Assembly (NCBI GenBank): GCA_017964755.1
Contig: JAGCRI010000152.1
Location: 1 to 22,512 of the forward strand
Direction: 5' to 3'
From: Bacteroidales bacterium
Lineage (GTDB): Bacteria > Bacteroidota > Bacteroidia > Bacteroidales > WCHB1-69
Length of the DNA: 22,512 bases
The notes beneath the pieces are model-generated. The model was not told where the DNA came from. It made no database searches and worked only from the letters and a program-made list of their open reading frames with translations. Position 1 is the stretch's first letter, and each line of letters opens with the position of its first letter. Below, one piece after another: positions 18,301 through 22,512 of this stretch. A program made the translations under genes and the position numbers.

Positions 18301-20893
18301 TATCTGTCCATGAATAATTATAGTCGCTTTCAATTCCGAGCAACGAGCCGAGGTCAATTGCAACCGCACCGTCCGGCTCACCTTTACAACCGGCATTGGT
18401 TGCCTGCAATGAGAAAGTTGGCAAATCATTTATTGTGAAAATTCCGTTGCCTGTACCTGGTGAACATTGGCCGTCTGTCATAACACTATAACGGAAAGTT
18501 CCTGAAACAGTCGGGGTGCCGCTTATAACAAGGGAATCTCCTGCAACAACAGCTGAAACACCTGAAGGAAGTGAAGGATTCCAAATCACTGTAGCTGTTG
18601 AGGCGCCGCCACTCCATTTATATGTTATGTTTGTAAGACTTCCTCCAATACAAAATTCTTGGTTGAGTGTTGCCGAATCGCTCACCAAAATAAGAGTGTC
18701 AAGCTGTTTGATTTGCAATAAGGCAGTATCATAAATAGTAGGGCATGATGCATTGTTTGGTGTCAGGTAGAATATAGCCATCAAACTGTCAATATTCTGG
18801 AAATCGGAAAGTGAAAGAGTTGAACCGTTAATGCTTGTGATTGAATAGTTGAAATAAGGTATTGCACCGGTTACCGGCTGCACATTTGAATAATTGTTGC
18901 CAATGCCATAATTCCAACCGGATGTTCCCTGTTCAGAGCTTCCGACATTAAACAGCTGCACCTGATTGGCGCATACTGTGTCGTCCATCATAGTGGCAAG
19001 GTCAAATACAGGATTTGCCCTGATTATCCATTCAGCGAACTCAGACTTCACGACTGTCCATGTCGCGCCGCCGTCATTTGTCTGCACCAAGTTAACATAT
19101 ATACGGATTGTATCACCTGCCTGAGTAGGATAACCTCCGACAATTGCATTGACAGGAACGTATGGTGTATTGTACGGGACAACCGGATTTCCGAGTGTTG
19201 AGATGTCAGCCCACGGGCTCTGCTGCTGAATATTGTTATGCAAAGCATATTCATAGCTCCATTGGAATTTGTTGACTGTTGAATCATAACCTGAAACTGT
19301 AATATTTGTCATTCTTACAGAATCGTATGAGATACAAACTGTCATATCCTGAATATCACGGGTGTAGGATATTGAACCCGCAGAAGGAGCTATCTGCCAA
19401 GTGTAATTCTGGATCTTGCCAGTTGAACATGTATCGCTATGTCTCAAATCAAATGTAACCTGACCTACGAAAATGTCATTCCCGTTAATCAGCACCGGTA
19501 CACTTGGATTCGTCCACGTAACCCAATTGCCGCCGTTAATGCTATACTGCAGCGGGCAGGTCGTGTCAACATTAACTCCCGGAACAGGATTATAGACTAT
19601 AATTTGCAAATTGTCGTCATATTGGATTGGGCCGTTATTTGGGTCAGGGCTAACAGTGTATGATGCTGACGGAGCCCCCTCGCAAGCAAGCACCAACATG
19701 ACGGTGTCGCGCGCCTCGCAGTAGTTCCAGTCAGTGGCCACAACAACATAGCCTATCACATCGCCCTCATTTCCTACAGGGGAAACTGAAATGGAAGAAC
19801 TAAGTGACGATGAGCCGTAATCATAATCAAAAGGAAAATTTTGCCCGAGTTTGTAATATTCATAATCGATGTAAACATTATCAGTATCTGAGGTTGTCAG
19901 TGAAACTTGCAGTGTGGTGCTTTGTCCCGGGCAGAGCTGTTCATCGGCAAGTGTCATTGAAGCAGTAAACGGGTTTGCCGCTACAACCGCTGTTGCCGAA
20001 ACGGTAATACCAAGTACCACATCGGTAACTGTTACCGTATAAGTTCCTGCCACCAAATTGGTTGCGGTAGGCAAAATCTGTGTCGGACTTGTAGGGGACC
20101 AAGCGTATGAATAGTTTCCGCTACCGCCAGTTGCCGTAACTGTAGCTGAGCCGAAACCACTACCACAAGAATTGTCATTCGTTATGGCTGTAATGCTACA
20201 TAGCAGAGAGTCAATAACATGAATAGTATCGGTAAAAGAAATCGGGCAACCGTTACCGACAGTAGTATATGTTACAAGGTATGTACCTGTCTGTGTCAGC
20301 GGGTTAGTCCCATACATGAAAGAAGAGCCTATGAAGATATTTGTGATTTCAGAATTTGCAGGGGTAACCACCATTGTAGCGGAATCAGCGCCGTTGCCCA
20401 AAATATGCGAATAGACATTAGATATTGCATTACCTGCCATCAGTTCAATATAATAGCCGTCTGGCACAGCCGTATGCGTGGTGCGCACGGTGAGATAGAG
20501 CACGCGGATTGTGTCTGGTCCGACCGTATGGATATTAGGATCGTTCATAGCATTCACAACACTTGCTATGAAAATTGTATCCATAACCGTTCCTGGCGTA
20601 TAGAAAGGACCAATGTTAAACCCGTGCTGCGCATACGAATCGCCTGGGCAGATTGTGTCGTAAACCTTATCAAGGTACGGATAAACTTGCTGTACTCCTT
20701 CCCATACGGAATATGGCTGCAGAACATTAGCCGCATCCTTATCCTTGTACAGGTAGTCAATCTGACCGACGGTGAAGCTTGCGCTTCCACCCACTCCAGT
20801 CAATTCACCGCCACATGGGACAACAGCGGTTTGGGCTTTTGCGAATGTTATTGTAATAAGAACAATCGTAAAAAAGGTAATAAATCTCTTCAT
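12380..20893 (-). CDS. Giant secreted repeat protein: SprB-type repeats, 22 GCDS modules, T9SS type A sorting domain
   Basis: 2,837 residues when started at ATG 20893, which gives a clean signal peptide (MKRFITFFTIVLITITFAKA before Q21). An upstream in-frame ATG at 20950 would add 19 polar residues and is less likely. Domain order: an N-terminal region with GGSASFTVGQIDY...GVQQVYPY (about 30-75), common at the start of Bacteroidota T9SS proteins; one SprB-type repeat (about 231-303); an Ig/PKD-like region (about 304-826); three SprB-type repeats (about 827-1071); three GCDS modules; one SprB repeat (about 1226-1316); five GCDS modules; three almost identical 194-residue units plus a partial fourth (1592 to about 2218), each unit with two GCDS modules around a SprB repeat; two SprB repeats (about 2219-2388); seven GCDS modules (about 2388-2748); and the sorting domain with YPNPTNDIINI and a final KTFKVVKH. 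Probably a surface adhesin or filament-like protein. SprB repeats are known from gliding adhesins, but gliding is not implied here. Confidence 0.9.
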   Translation of the reverse strand: MKRFITFFTIVLITITFAKAQTAVVPCGGELTGVGGSASFTVGQIDYLYKDKDAANVLQPYSVWEGVQQVYPYLDKVYDTICPGDSYAQHGFNIGPFYTPGTVMDTIFIASVVNAMNDPNIHTVGPDTIRVLYLTVRTTHTAVPDGYYIELMAGNAISNVYSHILGNGADSATMVVTPANSEITNIFIGSSFMYGTNPLTQTGTYLVTYTTVGNGCPISFTDTIHVIDSLLCSITAITNDNSCGSGFGSATVTATGGSGNYSYAWSPTSPTQILPTATNLVAGTYTVTVTDVVLGITVSATAVVAANPFTASMTLADEQLCPGQSTTLQVSLTTSDTDNVYIDYEYYKLGQNFPFDYDYGSSSLSSSISVSPVGNEGDVIGYVVVATDWNYCEARDTVMLVLACEGAPSASYTVSPDPNNGPIQYDDNLQIIVYNPVPGVNVDTTCPLQYSINGGNWVTWTNPSVPVLINGNDIFVGQVTFDLRHSDTCSTGKIQNYTWQIAPSAGSISYTRDIQDMTVCISYDSVRMTNITVSGYDSTVNKFQWSYEYALHNNIQQQSPWADISTLGNPVVPYNTPYVPVNAIVGGYPTQAGDTIRIYVNLVQTNDGGATWTVVKSEFAEWIIRANPVFDLATMMDDTVCANQVQLFNVGSSEQGTSGWNYGIGNNYSNVQPVTGAIPYFNYSITSINGSTLSLSDFQNIDSLMAIFYLTPNNASCPTIYDTALLQIKQLDTLILVSDSATLNQEFCIGGSLTNITYKWSGGASTATVIWNPSLPSGVSAVVAGDSLVISGTPTVSGTFRYSVMTDGQCSPGTGNGIFTINDLPTFSLQATNAGCKGEPDGAVAIDLGSLLGIESDYNYSWTDTNGSVVGNLSMLNNVGSGTYTVEVTTIATGCQATASAVVTEPATVVSTTKSQYDVTCHGDNSGMISITANGGNAPYDIYVYDTSDLSTVVKGFHAVPANTVKTSTGLPASTYIIYVHDANQCVHIDTVTITQPTKLIATISAQQNVTCYESEDGKLTVSASAGTPGYTYLWSNGKTTDTISSLAPGQYSVTVTDTNSCVATATAVITRPSKITEDFYDSACYKYIWNGVTYTQSGVYSQHLQTAAGCDSVATLHLTIYQPTYSSVNVTECVSYTWPLTGLTYNQSGDYYDTLQNANNCDSIVTLHLTINNVAVNEIYHVAVMTYTWPQNGQTYTLSGTYSDTLANQAANGCDSIINLHLTITANTMTITASAADANCYGDNSGSVNVTVSGGVAPYSIYVYETSDLTMAVKAFAGVQPGIQKVATGLPAGTYVVYAYDSLNSVITSSPLLIDQPAPITYAFADTACSSYSWEGSVYTHSQQIVKVLKTAIGCDSTVTLDLVIKPGYTTTLYDTICQGDVYKQNGFNDSIAGLHTLHLTSSDNCDSTVNLYLHVNPIFSVDLYDDVCKSTPYNNYGFSISSLKNKTPGDYEYTNTYTAVTGCDSIVKLHLKVNDTEKITVYDNVCHGEVYIGMGFAIRTEDSIPKTYTYTQNLQTSKGCDSIVTLILTIEPDYNVDIYDTICSGDQYNSNGFVNLSAAGVYTQSLQTVGAGCDSTINLHLAVIYPKTADVYVTDCQTSYTWPLSGQTYSASGDYPYTLTGGASNGCDSIVTLHLTLPAQLLSVTATGTNPTCNGGFGSVTVTGQGGTAPYTIYVYDTTDLGTAVKAFSGVGENVSKVAAGLAAGTYLAEVTDVYGCVMTSTSVTLTEPAAITSSFSVTDCNSYTWGTTTYTQSGVYTQKYTSTNGCDSTVTLTLTINKTQYGDVYVTDCQTSYTWPLSGQTYSASGDYPYTLTGGASNGCDSIVTLHLTLPAQLLSVTATGTNPTCNGGFGSVTVTGQGGAAPYTIYIYETSDLTSAVKAFSGVGENVSKVATGLPAGTYLAEVSDAYGCVVTSTSVKLTEPAAITSSFSVTDCNSYTWGTATYTQSGVYTQKYTSTNGCDSTVTLTLTINKTQYGDVYVTDCQTSYTWPLSGQTYSASGDYPYTLTGGASNGCDSIVTLHLTLPVQLLSVTVTGTNPACNGDFGSVTVTGQGGAAPYTIYVYETSDLTSAVKAFSSVGENVSKIATGLAAGTYVAEVSDAYGCVVTSTSVKLTEPAAITTSINRTDCDSYTWAGTTYTKSGVYTKQFVATNGCDSTVTLTLTINYTQYGDVYVTDCQTSYTWPLSGQTYSASGDYPYTLTGGASNGCDSIVTLHLTIPQVLLNATTSVTNVLCNGESTGSVNITVNGGTAPYSVAVYNTNDLSVAVRQFTNVPANTVKPATNLMAGSYMVSVTDANGCTFATTATITEKLAIALSMTSQMPTCNGGSDANASVSVGGGTSPYSYSWSNGQSSAAISGVQAGYYMVTVTDDNGCTASTSTTIAQPAKITHTFSHTECEKYVWNGITYTTSGSYTQLLQSVKGCDSLVTMNLTITKATYATFKVEACVAYTWQGKDLITSGHYYDTIVNAAGCDSIMHLDLTINHPSESHTTLTNCGPYYWNNELRTQSGNYFFDTKNSYGCDSTAWLHLTIVYPSDSDLYVTECSSYTWAQTGKTYTVSGTYVDTLYSGNSVGCDSVVTLHLTINMPSVGNDTIEECISYVWPFNGKTYTVSGDYIDTLYNGNSVGCDSIGTLHLTINMPTDSNIYETACVEYRWELTSETYTETGDYEYLVPGGNSVGCDSTVILHLTINQPSVEVFTVITNQPYHWDVTDNTYEVSGEYSHTYYGGAANGCDSTIILKLISSVSIDDNADYTEELNAVVYPNPTNDIINIVFDEKLNVKEARCYDMYGKLVKVQVIESTESQMDMSTFANGVYLLRLNNGKEVVKTFKVVKH
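14240..16120 (-). repeat. 582-bp tandem repeat inside the giant gene (three full copies plus a partial)
   Basis: Unit boundaries, counted at the codon GAT of DVYVTDCQ, fall at 16120, 15538, 14956 and 14374, exactly 582 bases (194 codons) apart each time. Copies run 16120-15539, 15538-14957 and 14956-14375, then a partial copy from 14374 to about 14240. Each unit encodes a GCDS module with YTWPLSGQTYSASGDYPYTL, a SprB-type repeat ending TSTSV.LTEPAAIT, and a second GCDS module. Copies 1 and 2 are almost identical; copy 3 is diverged in its second module (RTDCDSYTWAGTTYTKSG). Confidence 0.95.
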
Positions 20894-20964
20894 AGCGATA
20901 TTGTTTTTCTTTCTAATTTTCATTCTTTTAATGAGAAAACATTTTCCCATTATTATATAACTTG

Positions 20965-20972
20965 CAAAGATA
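20965..20972 (-). promoter_or_regulatory. -7 promoter element of the giant gene
   Basis: Minus strand reads TATCTTTG, a match to TAnnTTTG, 72 bases upstream of ATG 20893. The predicted start near 20958 leaves a leader of about 65 bases. A TTG at 21000-20998 is 25 bases upstream, longer than the usual spacing, so the -33 element is unclear. The segment 20894-21096 (203 bases) contains only this promoter and the divergent tRNA promoter. Confidence 0.5.
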
Positions 20973-21044
20973 GTAATTTATTTGTAACTTTAGTTGTCAA
21001 AAACACATTGTTAATATTTTTTTTTAGTTTTTTTCTTGAGTATA

Positions 21045-21073
21045 TTGATATATCAAAAAAAATTGTATCTTTG
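21045..21073 (+). promoter_or_regulatory. Promoter of tRNA-Phe
   Basis: TTG (21045-21047), an 18-base spacer, then TATCTTTG (21066-21073), a good match to the Bacteroidota TTG/TAnnTTTG promoter. Predicted start is near 21080, about 17 bases upstream of the mature tRNA. The only likely promoter for the downstream aromatic gene as well. Confidence 0.75.
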
Positions 21074-21096
21074 CAGCCTCAAAAATCAATTTGGGC

Positions 21097-21169
<73 letters not shown>

Positions 21170-21176
21170 CGAAAGC

Positions 21177-21210
21177 AAACCCTTGTAAAGACTTACAAGG
21201 GTTTAATTTT
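21177..21210 (+). terminator. Hairpin between tRNA-Phe and the DAHP synthase gene
   Basis: Perfect 12-bp stem AAACCCTTGTAA / TTACAAGGGTTT (21177-21188 and 21193-21204), 4-base loop AGAC, followed by AATTTTAAATT, a weak T-tract. It looks like a terminator for the tRNA gene but ends only 16 bases before the next ATG, so it may act as a partial terminator or processing structure. Confidence 0.65.
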
Positions 21211-21220
21211 AAATTGACAG

Positions 21221-22261
21221 ATGATGGAACCCATTATCATAGCAGGGCCCTGCGCAGCCGAAAGTCGTGAGCAGCTGTTTGCAACGGCGCAGCAGATCTG
21301 CAGCCAATTTTCTGAAAAAAACTTGCATCTGACATATTACCGGGCCGGAGTATGGAAACCGCGAAGCCGTCCGGATGACTTTACCGGTGCCGGCGACAAG
21401 GCGCTTGCATGGATGCTCGAAATAGAACACTCTTACGGATTCAAACCGTGTGTTGAGATTGCACGTCCCGAACACGCCGAAGCCTGTCTCAATGCCGGAA
21501 TCAAAAGTTTCTGGATTGGCTCGCGCACCACCGTCAACCCATTCATTGTGCAGGAGCTTGCCGACTCGCTCCGCGGCTGCAAATGCACGGTAATGGTAAA
21601 AAACCCCGTGACTCCCGACCTTAAACTTTGGGCTGGCGACATTGAGCGGTTCCTGAAAAACGGGCTGACTGATATAATCGCGATACACCGCGGCTTCACC
21701 CAAAGCAGCGAGAACATATACCGCAACGCCCCTGTGTGGCAGATTCCAATAGAATTGAAACTGCAGTTTCCTGATCTTCCGCTTGTGTGCGACCCCTCGC
21801 ACCTCACCGGGGCACCGAATCATATCGCCAGTGTGTCGCAGCTGGCCTTAGACTTCGGATTTGACGGCCTGATGATAGAGACACATCATAACCCTGAAGC
21901 CGCTCTCAGTGACAGTTCCCAGCAAATAACACCCGCCGAACTCACAAATCTGCTCTCTTCACTCGTATTCAAATCCAAAACATCATCACCTGCCGAAAAT
22001 GAACTCCGCAAACAGCGCACATTAATAGACAATATCGATTCACAAATCGGGGAACTCCTTTTAAAGAGAATGCAAGTTGTTGATAATATAGCACTTATAA
22101 AACAAAAAAATAATCTGCCTCTCGTGCAGCCTTCACAATGGAGCAAAGTTGTGGCAAACTACAAAAAAAATGCCACTGATGACAAACACTTTCAGGATTT
22201 CATTGACAAATTCCTTGAAATACTTCATCAACAATCTATTGAAAGACAAACAAAAAAATAA
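21221..22261 (+). CDS. Bifunctional DAHP synthase / chorismate mutase
   Basis: A 346-residue fusion. Residues about 1-250 are a type I-beta (KDO8P-synthase-like) 3-deoxy-7-phosphoheptulonate synthase, the first enzyme of aromatic amino acid synthesis. Motifs: AGPCAAES with metal-ligand Cys11 (8-15), YRAGVWKPRSRP (40-51), IGSRTTVNP (99-107), MVKNPV (125-130), IHRGF (155-159), CDPSHLTG (190-197) and ETHHNP (220-225). Residues about 258-346 are an AroQ-type chorismate mutase, with LRKQRTLIDNIDSQIGELLLKRM region (262-284). The mutase domain makes prephenate for Phe and Tyr. This fusion is a known Bacteroidota type. Start at 21221 or 21224 (tandem ATG). It follows tRNA-Phe with only a hairpin between and precedes sufE by 4 bases. 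Confidence 0.95.
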   Translation: MMEPIIIAGPCAAESREQLFATAQQICSQFSEKNLHLTYYRAGVWKPRSRPDDFTGAGDKALAWMLEIEHSYGFKPCVEIARPEHAEACLNAGIKSFWIGSRTTVNPFIVQELADSLRGCKCTVMVKNPVTPDLKLWAGDIERFLKNGLTDIIAIHRGFTQSSENIYRNAPVWQIPIELKLQFPDLPLVCDPSHLTGAPNHIASVSQLALDFGFDGLMIETHHNPEAALSDSSQQITPAELTNLLSSLVFKSKTSSPAENELRKQRTLIDNIDSQIGELLLKRMQVVDNIALIKQKNNLPLVQPSQWSKVVANYKKNATDDKHFQDFIDKFLEILHQQSIERQTKK

Positions 22262-22265
22262 GAAA

Positions 22266-22512
22266 ATGAGCATAGAAGAAACAGAAAAAAGAATAATTGA
22301 AGAATTTGAACTGTTCGATGACTGGATGGACAAATACAATTACATCATCGAATTAGGTAAAGAACTGCCATTGATTGATCCGCAATACAAAGACGAGCAA
22401 CACCTTATAGCCGGCTGTCAGTCGCAGGTGTGGCTGCACGCCGAGCTCAAAGATGGTCTTATAATTTTCACCGCCGACAGTGATGCCATCATCACAAAAG
22501 GCATTATCAATC
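22266..22512 (+). CDS. sufE: SufE-like Fe-S cluster assembly / cysteine desulfurization protein, partial
   Basis: First 82 codons of a plus-strand gene that runs off the right edge. It begins MSIEETEKRIIEEFELFDDW, followed by YNYIIELGKELP (24-35), DEQHLIAGCQSQVWL (43-57) with the sulfur-acceptor Cys51, and the typical FTADSDAIITKGIIN (68-82). SufE accepts sulfur from the SufS desulfurase and delivers it for Fe-S cluster assembly in the cytoplasm. The position of Cys51 equals that of the E. coli protein. The ATG is 4 bases after the stop of the aromatic gene, so the two are probably cotranscribed. The C-terminus is not in the window. Confidence 0.94.
   Translation, partial: MSIEETEKRIIEEFELFDDWMDKYNYIIELGKELPLIDPQYKDEQHLIAGCQSQVWLHAELKDGLIIFTADSDAIITKGIIN

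Overview
The window reads as a chromosomal segment of a Bacteroidota bacterium, most likely order Bacteroidales. The evidence is: T9SS type A C-terminal sorting domains (YPNP motif) on secreted proteins; a MurF-alanine racemase fusion and a DAHP synthase-chorismate mutase fusion, both typical of this phylum; Bacteroidota-style promoters (-7 element TAnnTTTG) upstream of most transcription units; and few clear Shine-Dalgarno sites. There is no IS element, integrase, phage gene or CRISPR array. Every gene from the left edge to 20.9 kb is on the minus strand; from 21.05 kb to the right edge everything is on the plus strand.

Layout, left to right. (1) 1-1.63 kb: two tandem paralogous secreted proteins on the minus strand. 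The left one is cut by the window edge and the right one is complete (two jelly-roll/MAM-like domains plus a T9SS sorting domain). Their upstream promoter regions are duplicated too. (2) 1.8-5.5 kb: kbl followed by a fused murF-alr gene (threonine/glycine metabolism, then peptidoglycan precursor synthesis). (3) 5.6-8.66 kb: a probable operon of 3-methyladenine DNA glycosylase, a membrane-anchored DUF3352-like protein and a PKD/C2-like lipoprotein. (4) 8.75-9.0 kb: a small Cys-rich lipoprotein with its own promoter and terminator. (5) 9.07-12.3 kb: a tight nadK-rlmB-yfcC-like operon (NAD kinase, 23S rRNA methyltransferase, membrane transporter). (6) 12.38-20.9 kb: one 8.5-kb gene for a secreted, repeat-rich surface protein of about 2,837 residues. 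It has SprB-type repeats, 22 copies of a 'GCDS' module, an almost exact 582-bp tandem repeat and a T9SS sorting domain. (7) 21.05-22.5 kb, plus strand: tRNA-Phe(GAA), a hairpin, aroF/G-chorismate mutase, and the start of sufE.

Most of the window is ordinary housekeeping gene content. The parts most worth a second look are the giant modular protein with its 194-residue tandem repeat, the undescribed-looking two-cysteine GCDS module, the tRNA-Phe/hairpin/aromatic-synthesis arrangement, and the terminator-like hairpin directly in front of nadK. No stretch over 300 bases lacks a gene; the longest intergenic region, 20894-21096, holds two divergent promoters.
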